Source: Symbiodinium natans (lineage: Eukaryota; Sar; Dinophyceae; Suessiales; Symbiodiniaceae). Taken from it: a DNA stretch of 58,500 nt. Shown here piece after piece: positions 39,319-51,500 of the stretch (within the stretch, counting starts at the first letter, position 1; each line of letters begins with the position of its first letter). The DNA lies in contig CAJNDS010002115.1 in NCBI GenBank assembly GCA_905221605.1, positions 1 to 58,500 of the forward strand, given 5' to 3'. The notes beneath the pieces are model-generated. The model worked only from the letters and a program-made list of their open reading frames with translations. It was not told the origin of the DNA and did no database searches. The position numbers and the translations under genes were made by a program.

Positions 39319-39423
39319 AGCCGACGAGGCCATGCCTTGCCTGGTGGATTTGTACGACTGCCTGCGCGCCTGGGCCAACCCCAAGTCCATCGGCTACCCG
39401 CCCCTCGGGCCTCCGAAAGGACG
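39319..39423 (+). CDS. Candidate exon of an unrecognised gene
   Basis: TTACAG is followed by DEAMPCLVDLYDCLRAWANP and KSIGYPPLGPPKG, then a GTGAGG donor in phase 2. It is the clearest exon between 33 and 41 kb. A pyrimidine-rich stretch ends at the acceptor. From 39424 to 40137 no further exon could be linked. Confidence 0.5.
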
Positions 39424-40137
39424 GTGAGGCCTGTGAATTCTGATTCGGGGTTAAGGGTTTGGGGTTTAGGGTTTTGGGGGATTTCTAGAAGATTTCGGAG
39501 CACAGAAAGGGGAGGTTGGGCAGGCTCTGGGAGTGTTTCGTTGGTCCTTTGGCTCAAAAGCCCTTCTATATGCTCAGCCTCCATTAACACCCCTTCAGAC
39601 TCTGCGAATCCTCCCTTGGGTTTGCCTTGGCTGGCTGGAGAGTAGGCGTAGATCTCCCGTTAATTCCTTAAGGAAAAGCTCCTGTTGTGCCTGCGCCTGA
39701 CAAAGACCGCGCCTGACTTTTAAGACCTATCCCTGCAAGTCAGCGAAAGAACGTGATGAAAGCTTCACGTCATCCTGAAGGCAACGCTAGGAGCGTGAGG
39801 GGCGAGGGCTTGAGTGGTGAGGGTTATCACCAAGGTTCAGGAATAACAGATTGCTTAGGGTGGAACAAGCCCCAAGAACAGGATCTAGCTCCAGATTTGG
39901 GTAGGGGTTCCAAGCATTCTCTCTTCGCCGAAGCCCTGGCTGATGCCACCAGATGCCACCATATCCCCAAGTCGCTGCAGACCCCGAAACGAAGCATCCG
40001 GCACCCAAAAAAACCTAGGAAACCCCAAGGCACGACCTCTCACACCCACGTCCACGCCCAAGCCCGACACCCCGAACCCCAATGGCGCCCCCAACAAACC
40101 GGCAAAAGTCGCAGGGCTCTTCAGAGCACATAATATA

Positions 40138-40228
40138 GGGGTCGGAATAATTGCTAAATTCCCTTATGGTCCCTTTATAAATATACCAGAATAACCCCCC
40201 AAAACCCTGTCGTAATTGTTCAGGCCCC
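40138..40228. mobile_element. Short inverted-repeat element, family 2, copy 1 (introner-like)
   Basis: It shares GGGGTCGGAA, CCCTTATGGTCCCT, AATAACCCCCCAAAA and a TTCAGGCC end with 50166-50261. The ends are imperfect inverted repeats (GGGGTCGGAATAATTGC against GGGGCCTGAACAATTAC). The right end supplies a TTCAG splice-acceptor-like site. The sequence after it (40224-40310) is open in all three frames and could be an exon. Confidence 0.45.
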
Positions 40229-40341
40229 CTACATTGTGCGAAATACGAAGACTTCTCAGAAGCCCAGGCCCTGGCGCAAGGGGAAGCTGGACTGCCACGA
40301 GCCTCCCGACTCAAGGGCCTTCTGAAACACGATGCCCCCGA

Positions 40342-40411
40342 TAGGGTCTAGGGTCTAGGGTCTAGGGTCTAGGGTCTAGGGTTTAGGGTTTAGGGTTTAG
40401 GGTTTAGGGTT
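40342..40411 (+). repeat. TCTAGGG/TTTAGGG array
   Basis: Five TCTAGGG units pass into five TTTAGGG units in register. From 40412 to 41540 I see short repeats and no supported gene. Confidence 0.9.
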
Positions 40412-41543
40412 TGGGATTTGTTGATTGACTTTCGATGTTTCGTTGTGGAGACCGTGTGCTTACGGAGCATGCAACAAGTGGGAACGAAAGACTGACACCC
40501 ACCCCCATCTTGAATCTGGCTAGTCCTCAAGCCTAGTTGCAAGAGGGTTTAGGATTTAGGGATTAGGGTTTAGGGTACTTCATAGCCCGGATGCAAAAAA
40601 GGGTTTCGGGTTCAGGGTTTAGGGCGAAGTACTACACCTCAGACTTAGGCCCAAAGTCCCGAGCCGTTGTTCCAAAGTATCCCCTGTGAAGGGCGGCGAC
40701 AACAATTGCCTCAAAGCTTGGGAAGGGGGGGTGTGTAGTCAGACAGCAAAATCTGCACCCCTGGAGGTCCCGAGATCGGTCGGCAACCCCCCCCGCCCTC
40801 CTTGTCCCCCCGTGAGGTATTACTACGAGGAGTTCTTGACCAAGCCACTGGTCTGCATGGCTTGAAGAACTTGGGCCATCAGCCCTGAGACTAAACTCTA
40901 AAGACTCTAAAGAATGTGTTTTGCTGGCTGGGGTACTCTCAGTCTGAGGAGGGTGGGGGGCCTAGAATCCTCGAAGAACAGGCCCTGCAGTGCTGAGTCA
41001 AAAAGTGGCAGCGGTCAGACGATCTCATGAACAAGTTCAGAATACCTTAGCGCAGGTCTGCACAGTTGAGGGCGCAGCGATTGAAAACCTCCCCGGGTTC
41101 CCCAAACGAACCCTGTGCTGATTTCTCAGCCTCAAGACCTCAAGCCCGGAACCCGAGCCATGAAAGCCCCAATCCTTCAGCCTCGAGAACTCTGAACCCC
41201 GAAAAGGGTATTTCCCGAAATAGGGGTACCCCTTCTGTACCCCAAGTAGAATAGAATCTCCTTAAAGGAACCACCAAAACCTACCCGAAACCTCGAGCAA
41301 TTGACAGCCCGAGGCCCATGCACGTGCAGCAGAAAGGCGGTTTGGGGAACGGGCCTTGATTTTACGCATGCACGCATGTATCCATGTATGCAGATCGACA
41401 TGCAAAAGATGCACATACACCCACACGTGCGTGTGAAGAACGAAACTCGCCGAGTACATAAGCATTTTGCCAAGTGGTTGCAGGCTCTAGGGCTTTAGGC
41501 TTTGAGGGCTTGGGGTTTTAGCAGAAAGGGTTTAGTTTGGGTT

Positions 41544-41575
41544 TAGCCATTTTGGCTCAAGAACTTTGGCTTCAA
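41544..41575 (+). other. Dinoflagellate spliced-leader relic, probably tandem
   Basis: TAGCCATTTTGGCTCAAG (41544-41561) equals the last 18 bases of the 22-nt dinoflagellate spliced leader. It is followed at once by AACTTTGGCTTCAAG, a degenerate second copy. Spliced leaders are added to mRNA by trans-splicing, so a genomic copy marks reinsertion of a processed mRNA. Confidence 0.8.
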
Positions 41576-41597
41576 GTCGCAGACCAGTGCCAATCAT

Positions 41598-42290
41598 GAT
41601 TGGCGCTGCTTTACTGGTGACCCTGTTGGCCCTCGTCGCGGGAAGATGCCTTGCGGTAGACGCTGAGGATCCTGATCGTCGCGCATTGATGGTATTCACT
41701 CGCCGCGGGGAGGGACGCGACCTGTACAGTTGGATGCGTCTCTTTTGGACCTCGTTTCGTTGGGGTGTTGCGATTGCGGTCATGGAAGACATTGCAACAC
41801 CTACCCGATGGTTGGGTCGTATCTTGCACAGGTGATTTTGCTTTCTAAGCGATCTGTTGAGTACCTGATTGGGACCTGCAAGGGACAGCGATTGGTTGGT
41901 GTGCATTTTGCGTCGGCTAGCTCAAAGAAGGATCGTTGGGTATTTTCGGTGCACTTGCCTCATAGCCAGAATGATGACGAGCAGGGTCAGTCGAGCCTCA
42001 GAGAACTCGAGGAGTTCTGAAGGGCAACCCAGGGAGAGACGATAGTCACTGGAGACTTTAATGCTGAATTTGGCAGTCACAGAGTTGTCCTATTATTCGA
42101 CATGTTTCAATCTTTGCGATTCGTAGCTTCTCGCCCTGGTGAGCCTACACGCTTAGGTCGGGGCGTCTCTTCTGAGCTCGACTATGAATTTTGCAGTCGC
42201 AGACTTCGTGCCTGCGCTCGAGATATTCGCAACGCCTTTGACTCTTTACAGCATACTCAGATAGCACTGTGATGAACACTGCCCACCACA
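41598..42290 (+). pseudogene. LINE-type endonuclease (EEP fold) retropseudogene
   Basis: ATG 41598 follows the spliced-leader relic by 23 nt. Early frame: WGVAIAVMEDIATPTRWLGR. The second frame then reads CKGQRLVGVHFASASSKK, WVFSVHLPHSQNDDEQ, a stop, TIVTGDFNAEFGSH, and GEPTRLGRGVSSELDYEF. The order HLPH, then GDFNAEFG, then a threonine-rich SELDY stretch, matches apurinic-type endonucleases of LINEs. A frameshift near 41820 and stops break it. It is a different class from the RLE elements upstream. Confidence 0.65.
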
Positions 42291-43800
42291 TCTTGCTCGT
42301 GAAGCTGCCCAACTCATCCGTATCGTGTGCCGCCCGTCTCTAGGCTTTGATTGGCTCATTCTTGGTCACTTGACCGAAAACAAGGATGCCAGCAAGGGCA
42401 TTCCCACAGTGCCATCCTATTCTGATTCATCGTTGGCCATATTGTGCAACGGACCTTTGAGGAGTGGGCTCGAGAGGGGTTTTCTTCCAGTGTTGGGCAG
42501 TGGGGATGGTTATATTTGCGACGAGCTTTTGCTTCACTTTTGATGCTTTGGGGCCCTGCCATAGAGCTTGGGCGCCATGTGGCGACTCCGACTCTGGGGA
42601 TGCTGTGGTCACTTGCTCACTCCGCTGGCTCCTTCAGGCAGGGCAGAGGGTTTTTCTTACTGAACACATGTTTTCGTTTGAGCAGCTTGCTGAGCGAGCC
42701 AGCGACGGAGAGATGTGGCAGCCTAGAGGCCGGGCATACTTTCATGCACTTGTCGACAGTGAAGGGTGCGGCGCCCTGCATGCCGACATGTGGAGCCGAT
42801 TCCCCTAGCTGTTCACCTGTGCAGTGACACTTGACCCGTCTGGGCACTCTGCAGCTAAATGCATTGATGAGTCCGCTATTAGGTGGGGGTTGATCCGTTT
42901 CAGGGTCTGAGGGAGTTCATCAAACGCGTGAGAATGCTACACAGCACGTGGGTGACCCGTTCAACCTGATCCAAGAGGTCTCTGAAGCACATGCTCTTTG
43001 ATTCCTTTTCTCTTTTTTGTGCTTTTGGAAGTGATTTCGGCAGAAACCTCCAAAAACCTGACTCCCCCGCATTTGGTCAGGTCGCAGTAAGGGGACAGGG
43101 GAGGGGACATTATGTGGGGGAGTCAGGCTTTTGAGGGTTTCAGGCCCAACAACCCGCACTTGATCGGCTCCCAGCCATGACGCTTTCATGGTTAGGCTTG
43201 GCCTTATCAGCAGTCATTGTGCTGTGACTGGCGGGTACGACTCTTTCACCTCAGCATCTACAAGGGTTCGCCACTTTTCCACTGGATGAACTCGAATCTT
43301 TCTTCGTTGTAGCTCGGGCCGGCTTTTCTCAGCCTTGGCACATGACTTTGGTGTCAGGCATGTTGCCTGTAATCAGAGGCCGAGCCTGCGCATCCACACA
43401 GGCGCCGTTGATGCTTGCTGGCAGCAGCTCACAGCTTGGATTCCTTTCTGCCTGCGTGGCTCCGTGGCCGGTTCTTGGAACCCCGCATTGAATGCATCAT
43501 GCAGAGGCGGAATCAGAATCGCAGCGCCTCTCTCCTGAAATGTATTGGCAGGGCCCTGATGAAGATGTATGGTCTCTGAGCAAAGCTCGGCTGGCGGTTT
43601 TGATGTGGCATGCCAACACAAACTCGCAATCTGACATTTATGCGGCTGAAAGTGCTGAAACCATGGGGATTTTTTAACATTCCACCTACAAAACAGCAAG
43701 TGATCTCAGGTCCGAAATTGAAGTTTCGAACCTCATGAAACGTCGGCAGGCGTGGTGCGAACAGCAATGCACACAAAAAGGTAGGGCACGGCAACTCCCC
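42291..43800 (+). other. Probable downstream remnant of the LINE-like sequence
   Basis: Open stretches such as TFEEWAREGFSSSVGQWGW (42447) and WSLSKARLAVLMWHANTN (43570) occur in several frames, but I cannot align them to a known RT motif. No poly(A) tail is visible. 43801-43980 is TTTAGGG-like debris. Confidence 0.25.
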
Positions 43801-44020
43801 CCGTGGGGGGGTTTCAGGGTCGAGGGCTTCTTTTTTTGGGGTTTAAGCCTCAGGGCTGTATAGGGTTTGCGGTTTTGGGGTTTAGGGTTTTTTTGGATTT
43901 AGGGCTTGGGGCTTAGGGGTTCTAGAGCTTTCGAGTTTCGGGCTTACGGTTTTGGGGTCTTAGGGTTTGGGAGACCGTCTACCCACAGGGGTGGATACCA
44001 TGCGGAGCGGAGGGAGGGGA

Positions 44021-44046
44021 GGGGCGCACAGCGCACAACCATATAT
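44021..44046 (+). repeat. Dispersed motif, copy 2
   Basis: GGGGCGCACAGCGCACAACC followed by ATATAT. Compare 21312-21350. Confidence 0.5.
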
Positions 44047-44129
44047 GGTCCAGTGCTCCCCGGCCCCCCGCTCCCCCCCCCACCCATGGTCTGGAGCCCC
44101 CCCCCCCCCCCTGTGGTGTGGTTGGGGGT

Positions 44130-44420
44130 TGGTTTTAGGGTTAGGGTTTAGGGTTTAGGGTCAGGATTTAGGGTTTAGGGTTTAGGGTTTTAGGGTTTAG
44201 GGTTTGGGTTTAGGGTTTAGGGTTTGGGTTTAGGGTTTAGGGTTTAGGGTTTGGGTTTATAGGGTTTAGGGTTTTAGGTTTAGGGTTTTTGGTTTAGGGT
44301 TTAGGGTTTGAAAGGTTTTAGGGTTAACCCCCCCCCCCCTGTGGTGTGGTTGGGGGTTGGTTTTAGGGTTTAGGGTTTAGGGTTTAGGGTTGGTTTAGGG
44401 CTTAGGGTTTGACAGGGTTT
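44130..44420 (+). repeat. TTTAGGG-type array with an internal duplication
   Basis: TTTAGGG, TTTTAGGG and TTTGGGT units. The lead-in phrase C-run plus CTGTGGTGTGGTTGGGGGTT occurs twice, near 44110 and 44339, so the array and its flank seem to have been duplicated together. 44421-44990 holds C/G runs and no supported gene. Confidence 0.8.
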
Positions 44421-44993
44421 AGGGTTAGAGACGGTAGACCTGGAGGGGGGAAGGGGGGGGGGGGTAAACGCCTCACACACATGGGTTTCCCCGAGGGCGC
44501 GCTCCGTCAACCGAACACAACACTCAAAACACGGGTTTTGGCGAGGGTCGGCCCCCCCCCCCCCCTACCTGACCATACCATGGGGGGGGGGGGGGGCCGG
44601 ACACGCCAGACGCCGGACCATATATACACAAGAGTCCTGTGTGCACGCGTGCAAATGACTAGATAGTCTTATTCTCCTTTCATGTTTCTAACTTGTTGTT
44701 GCTGCTGCTCGTTGCCTATTAACATTGTAGGCTTCACCGGTTTTTGATGACTATTAGCCGTTGTGCTCCCGGGAATGCACGCGTACAAATGCAGTCCCGA
44801 CCAGGCGGCCATTAAGACGGCGAGGGGTGCGTGAAGACGGCGATGTTTCCGGAAAAGCCAGCCTGGCTGGGGGCCTTGGGGGGCATGTGGCAGCAAGAGC
44901 CAGGGTTTTGGTCGGAGGGGGGTTTGGCATTGCGGTAGTTCAGGTTTCGGGTCCATGGCTTGGGCTTTGTTGTTGTCTTGCGGGTAGGGGCAG

Positions 44994-45034
44994 AGTTCAG
45001 CACGAAGAGCTGACTGCGGATCTGTTTCTCAAGT
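44994..45034 (+). CDS. Candidate small exon
   Basis: GGGCAG is followed by VQHEELTADLFLK, then T|GTAGGG. It has a canonical-looking donor and acidic content like the exons downstream, but no proven link to them. Confidence 0.3.
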
Positions 45035-45741
45035 GTAGGGTTCTAGGATGTTGTAGGCGGCGTTGTATGGGTGAGGGTGTTTATATATATATATATATAT
45101 ACATAAGCAGGATTGAAGTTGCATACCAAGTCCGGCTTTGGCAGTTCATGTTCCTTTAAACATCCGCCTTGAGTTCTTCAGTCTCCTCTGCTACTGCTGC
45201 TAGGTGGAAATGCTGTTACGTGTACGTTGTTGCTGCTGAAGGTATGTATAGACATACATAGACGTCCAACATGTTTTTCTTGTTACCCCCCATGGTCTTT
45301 GTCATGCCCTATGCAGAGCTCAGAGTCCACAAGCCCGCAAGCCTGCTTTGATTCAGACATCCCCCGTTGCTCGAGATCCGAGCGAAACCAGACATGAAGC
45401 GTGGACCTGGACGACGAGAGACAGAGACTGAGAGAGCTCGTTCAGATGTTTCACGAACTCGAACCAGGGCAGATCGCCCAGAGGCATGCCCCGTGAATGA
45501 ATGAAAGAGACGGAGACAGAGACATGACATAGAAAGCGGCTGGAGGAAGAATAACAAGTAGAAGGAGGAGAAGAGAAGAAGAAGTACGCGCCTTGAGAGA
45601 TCAGTTGTATGCTTGCTTGGGGTTCTAGGCGTACGGGTTCAGGGTTTGCGGGGCTTGTGCATGCTTTTCCGCGCCCCAAGGATCGTGACGCTGATGTGCT
45701 TTGCTTTTAAGTCCAGATGTGCCTCAAGTATCACGCCGCAG

Positions 45742-45884
45742 GGGGGGGAGAACCCGTCCCGAACCCTTTTCAAGACCTCGGCCCTCGGCCAGTACCTACG
45801 TGCAACGTATGACCGTCTAACCGTAGAACCAAAGAAGCAGATGCTGCACCCTGCGGTGGGAACAGGCGCTTGTGGGCCATTCAG
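45742..45884 (+). CDS. Candidate exon of an unrecognised gene
   Basis: After CGCCGCAG the frame reads NPSRTLFKTSALGQYLRATY, DRLTVEPKKQMLHPAVGTGA and CGPF, and ends CAG before GCCTTG (GC donor, phase 2). The codon use looks genuine. The preceding 45080-45110 (TA)n and the 45300-45560 region hold a further possible C-terminal segment (DDERQRLRELVQMFHELEPG). Confidence 0.4.
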
Positions 45885-46756
45885 GCCTTGAGACCCGTTC
45901 TGGAAGCGAGGAGAAAGCGGGGCGAGTCCCGTCTTCTGGGACTACCTTCGCGAGCCTTTGAACACCCGAAGCAAACCCCTAGAGAAGTTGTGAGCCTTTG
46001 TACATGCACCAGTATATACCTCGATGGGGCGCAGGGCATTCCATGCAACTCATGGCACTTCCTTGCAGCCTGACATGTTCTGGAAAGGCGTAGGTGGTGT
46101 CTGCATCTCTTTTTCTGGCTCCAGCCTGACAAAGCTTTCAGGCACTCGTTGCCCATCCACAGAAGGTTAGGAGGGTGCCAGTGTTTCTGGGATTTCGTCG
46201 AGGGCTTTAAGATGGTTTTCGGCCGGTGTGGTTTCCATGACAGACCCGCGAGCACCAAGAACCCTGCACAAACCCGGAAGCTCACAAAAGCTCCCAACTT
46301 TCAAGGCGCAGGCCCCTTGATCCAACATCCCCAACCCTGAAGCCATGAGCTGTAAACCCACGGAAGCTCTAGAGACTCGAAACGGCTCGGCGAGTCTCGC
46401 GCATGCCACGGAGACATCGGGCCTGACCAGCGTGAGCCGGCCGCGGTCTGATGGGGAAGGGAGGGAAGAGGGAAGGCTTCGGGACCCATATGTTCTTGAG
46501 CTACTCAATAGGCCGGGTCAGAAGTTAGGGAATTTGTACGTATGATCTTAATTAGGGTGCGCACAAGCATACCTTCCATGAATCTCCCCGAGATTTTGGC
46601 ATCAGGAAGAGGAAGAGAGCCTTCGGGCAGGGCGTGGTTTCAGGTTTCCGAGCCCTCAGGAGCCCAGGTTTAAAACAGATACGAAGCTTCAGGCTTTCAG
46701 GGATGTCGGGGTGCCTGGCTATCTCGAGGCCCTTGCCGAGGAGGGTTTCCATGCAG

Positions 46757-47528
46757 GCACTCAGCTCAAACCTCCTCATGCCGAACAAGGAAAGGGAAAA
46801 GGCCTTGAAAAAACTTGAAGGTTTCATGGATAGCTATGAGTAGGGTTCTAAGCGCCCCAAACCTCCAAGCAGGGTTCTGAAGAACTACAACAACAGCCGG
46901 GGCATCCACAGCTACCAAGCGAGCTTGGACCAGCCACCAAGTCCATCCTTTGCCGAAGCCTGTCCCAACGAGGCTGTGGCCACGAAGGCCACCGTCAATG
47001 GGCGATGGACCCAGCAACGGAGGTGCTCTCATCCTCTTCGCGAACCCACATTTCCCGCCACATGCTGACACAACCTCGGGAGTTTTTTTTCAATCAGAAG
47101 TCACAGATCCCCAAAGCCTCAGCCTCTGAACCCACCAGCCCCGATTCCAACAAAATCCGGTGCAGGTGAGGGTTACCTCCTGCCAGCCTCGGCCCTGACG
47201 CCTGCGGTCTTGGGGGCGCCGGGGCCGTGGTGGGCTCAGTGCTCTTTTTTGGGGGGTTTTTAAGGTTTGGGATGCTTGGGCGGTTCGAGAGCATTCCTGG
47301 GGGCTCATCCGGGAAAGCAGCAGTGGGGAGTTTTCACAGCGTGAGATTGTTCGATTGAGGCTTATCCCCAACTCCAAGTTCCAAAATACCAAGAACCTCC
47401 CATCGATTTCCTGCCACCTTCGCCCATACTTGCAAGCTTGTGGGTTGTCGATGTCCGGCATACAGCTTCTTGTCGAATTTGCAGAATCACCCAGAAGCGC
47501 ACAAGCCTCTGCGTGTTACAACATTAGG
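46757..47528 (+). CDS. Unrecognised gene, three phase-consistent exons
   Basis: Exon 46757-46839 (ALSSNLLMPNKEREKALKKL, EGFMDSYE) ends before GTAGGG in phase 2. Exon 46873-46972 starts G|GTT and reads VLKNYNNSRGIHSYQASLDQ, PPSPSFAEACPNE, ending in phase 0 before GCTGTG. Exon 47485-47528 reads NHPEAHKPLRVTTL. The first is helical and highly charged. The chain could belong to the gene that ends at 51609. Function unknown. Confidence 0.45.
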
Positions 47529-48394
47529 GCACTTGGGCTCTTGGAACCTTCGGCAGCCCCGCCAGTGACTAGTGCACAATCCTAAGACCGAAGCCCTAAG
47601 CCCTGAAACTCGAGAGCATCAGAGTCGACACGCCTAAATGGGGCAAACGGATTCAGGCTTTAAGAGTAGGAGGGGTTTGCAGGGTCTTCGAGTTCGGTGG
47701 AGAGTTCTTAGGGGTTCGCTCTCGGAGACAGGCCTTGCCACAGATTCCTTCGCACGTCCTTGGGCCCGCAGAGTGTGGTCTCGGCCCAAGAGCTTGCGCT
47801 GTTTGTTGGTTTTTTTGTTGGGCACTTTTGGGGTTCCTGGTTCAAGGGGCTCCGGGCTTCAAGTAGTGGTTGGGCCATGTTGGGCCCATGTGAAGCTTCC
47901 TTCTAAAGCCAAAGCCCTACCCCATGCAGCCAATGCTCTCGAACTCTTTTCTGCCGCTTTTGGGGCTTCTTGGGCTGTACATGAAATTGTTGTTGTCTTT
48001 AGCTTAAAAACTCCTAAGCCCCCCCGGGAGCTGAACCGCTCAGCCCCAGCCCGTTCTGCTGGGTTTAGGAATCTAATTCGGGTTCAAAAAGGATGTAGGG
48101 CTATTTAGGGTTTATGTGTTTGGCTCACGCCTCGGGTCAAAAGATGAGTGCTGTGACCTGCTTTTGCTTTCCCCCAAACCGTACTGTCCTCCGCGTCCTA
48201 AGCAAAAATAAGACTTACTCGCTCACTTCAGCCTCCAGAATAATTGTGGAGCTTGCATACTGGTAGGATCATCTTGCTGGCGTCATCAGGTCCTTACCTT
48301 TGAGCTCAGCGCATTCCAAGAGTCTCTACTACCAGTACCACTTCCTTAACTCAACCCAGTACCCGAACTTTCGGGGCCCCCCAGTCCGGGGACC

Positions 48395-48521
48395 TACTTG
48401 GAGGTTCATGGTACTTATTAACAACTCTGATTGTACTCATAACTGTACTTATAACCATATTGGGGCACTTAAAGGGCTTGTAAGTTCTAGTTGGTTAATA
48501 AGTACCATGAACCTCCAAGTA
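48395..48521. mobile_element. Palindromic MITE-like element, family 1, copy 2
   Basis: The arm at 48395-48426 (TACTTGGAGGTTCATGGTAC, TTATTAACAACT) pairs with 48489-48521, with a single 1-base bulge. The loop is about 62 bp and AT-rich. A target duplication could not be resolved. It lies 16 bp upstream of a candidate acceptor (GTTGCAG, 48531-48537). Confidence 0.7.
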
Positions 48522-48537
48522 CACGTATGTGTTGCAG

Positions 48538-51500
48538 CCCCGGCCAGTCGCGGAGCTCTGCGGCCAGCTGGCGAAGCTCAGGCCTGTAGGGATCTAAGTG
48601 CTTGATAGGCCTTGGGTGACTTTGTGCTTGGGGCTTCTGCATGTCCTTGTCTAAGAGCTGCACCACGGCATGTTCGGGTTGTGCTCCGGAGCCCTGAAAT
48701 GGCTCCATTGCATCTCAGGTCGTGATTGCTTGAGGTGTCAAGTTTTGGAGAGGAGCCGATGTCTTCTGCTGTGCCTCTGTTCTGCCTTCGTCCACCAGGA
48801 AGCCTGCAGGTGCCGACGCCAGGCCAGAAGATAGCAGATGTGACAGTGTTGGTTTGTTTGGGGTCCCGCCCCCGAAGCGCGATAGCTTAGGACCCTCGAT
48901 CCTAAGCCTCCGGGAAGTTGATTTCCTAGCAGCCGTAGCGGGGGGAGTGGGCGAACAGTTTGCTAATGAGCCTTGGCACATTCAAAGGAGCGTTCCATTC
49001 CAGAACTGCTCATACTTTCGCAGACATTGATGCACAACACTTCGTTCCACACGGAACAGTGTCGGAGAATGCAGACCCGCACAGGCGTGACCTTAGAGGA
49101 GCACCTTGCCTCCGACAAGGACAGGAGTTCCGGGATTTGACGTGCTGGGGCAGATCTTGGATCTGGGCCAGCCATGTGCGCACGTACAATCCTCGAGCTC
49201 ACAGACGCTACAGGCCCCTCAGCCCTGAACCACCGTGAGGTCTTAAAGGGCGGAGGGTTGAGGGCTTTGCCCTCTTATCGCCCTGCGGCCAGTTTTCCTC
49301 GCCGGGCGCCGCCTCCGGGCGCGCGTCGGAGGCCACGGTGGTGCCATTGGACCCTTCCGGCCGGGAAGCCCGTGGTCCGTAAGGGTTGCGGGCAACGGAT
49401 GGTGAGGGCATGAGGGTTGGAGTCTGGGTGAAGAAAGGGGGATAACCGGGCTTCTGCCAGGGATGTTTGGGGCAGCACATGGCCCTTTCCGGATCCATCA
49501 AATTTGGATCTGGGGTTTTCCAGGTTTCTACTTCATGAGTCGTGACCCCGAAGAAGCCCCGCAGAAACCCTCAAATCGATGGTCCCACATCTCCCAATGG
49601 GCCCATCAGCCCAAAATCAATGCAAGAAGCCTCCAAGGCCGGTCGTCCTCCATGGAGTCGTGGGAGGACAGCCAAAAGGTGGGGCGTCGCACATCCGGGT
49701 TCTTTGGCCCTGACACCCTTGGACCGAACTACGCATTGAGGAAGAAGGCACACCCGAATCTCTTCAATTGGCATTCCCAAGCCCAAGAATCCCGAAGAGC
49801 CATCAACCTATCGAGCCTAGCACACCGAAAGAGCCGTGCCACTCAAACCCAAACCCCAACGCCAAGCCCCCAAGCCTGCCATGCTCAGAAGCGCAGGTCG
49901 AGACCCTTCGAAAGGAGCTGGAACGCTCTCAGGCGAAGCAAGCCCGTTCTTGGACGAAAGTTTTCAAGGTTTCAAGTTTAAGGGGTCAGCATAGAGCGCA
50001 GCCTAGAACAAGCGTCTGTCGAGTGTACTCGGTAACGAGCTCGAAGAACACGGGCTTCCTACCGGCTGCAGCTGCATGTCGGTGGTTTCGTTCTGGCTTC
50101 TGGGAGGTTTTGGAAAACCTAGTGCGGCCGCAGCCCCAACTCTCCCCACCACATCAACGCGTTGGGGGGTCGGAAGTATTACTCATAGTTTTCTTCCCTT
50201 ATGGTCCCTACATAATCATACTCTAATAACCCCCCAAAATCCTATTCGAATTATTCAGGCCTTCAAACCCTAAATGCTAAACCCTGAACCCTGGACCCCA
50301 ATCCCTAACCTTAAACCCTAAACTACTAAGCCCTAAACCCTAAACCCTAAACCCTAAACCCTAAACCCTAAACCCTAAACCCTAAACCCTGAGCCTATAT
50401 TGCACCCCGCGCCTTTGCCTTTTCGGAGGCCGAGCGCCGCTTTGCGGAGGCCTCGCAGCTGGAGCTGGAGCAGCGCCTGGAGCGCTCGGGGCCCCGGATT
50501 TCAAGGGGGGTGTTGGGTTTCAGTTTGGGGGTGCTTGCGGGGTTTAGGGTTGCTATAGGGTTTAGGGTTTGTAGGGTTTAGGGTTCCTAGGGTTTGGGGT
50601 TTAGGGTTTAGGGTTTTAGGGTTGAGACAATTGGGGTTTCGGGTTCCCACCCACCCCTGGGCATCAGCGTTGAAGCTCAACTTGTTCACCGTAGTCTTGG
50701 GGGTTGCTTTTGGCTTTGGCCGCTTCGCCGCTGGCTCTGGCCTCCAAAGCATTGGCACCCTCTTAAAGACGAAGCCTAAGCTAGTGACCTTGCTTATAGC
50801 CAGCCATGCACCTTCAAACGTCGGGCCTCCAGCGATTGAAGGCATGCGGCTCAGCCACGAAGCCGAGCGGGAGCTTTGGCAGAGTGAGCAGCGCCAACCT
50901 CGGAGATTCGGAGAACCGACGCCCCAAGCCCAATGCCTCCCTAAGTCCCCAGTCCGAAGTCCCTCATTGTGGACTCTCTGACCCCTGGGGTGCGGTGTAA
51001 ATCGTGTAGCGGTAGGATTAAGGGGCCTAAGCCTGGACCCCCAAAACCCCCTAAACCCTCAGCTGCAACTTGCAGCTCATCAAGAAGCTAGGACTGAAGG
51101 TTCAGGAGTTCGGGTGAAGTTGCGTACCCAAGCCTTTCAAGCTCGATGCAAGAAATTCTGCAGCTGGGGACGCACCCTAAACCGTAATAAATTCTTGTAC
51201 GCGCCAGGAAAAACAAACCTCCCAGCGCGAAGTCCCCTGGAAAAGGGTATGCTGCAGGGCACTGCAGGGTTTCTTGCAGCAGCCCTTGCGCGCCTGCTCC
51301 TCGCGCTTGGAACGCGGCCGTCAGTTTGGATGTGGGATTCGCCCCCTTTTTTTTGGTAAGCCCGGGCCCTAAATTTTAATGTAAGGAACTTTCAAGCGAA
51401 GCCCCAAGGTGCACCCATACGCGCACCCATATCTCCTTTGCGTGCGAACGTGTGTTGCGTCGGCTCGCAGCTGGCAAGTCCCTTAAGCCCCCAACTCGGC

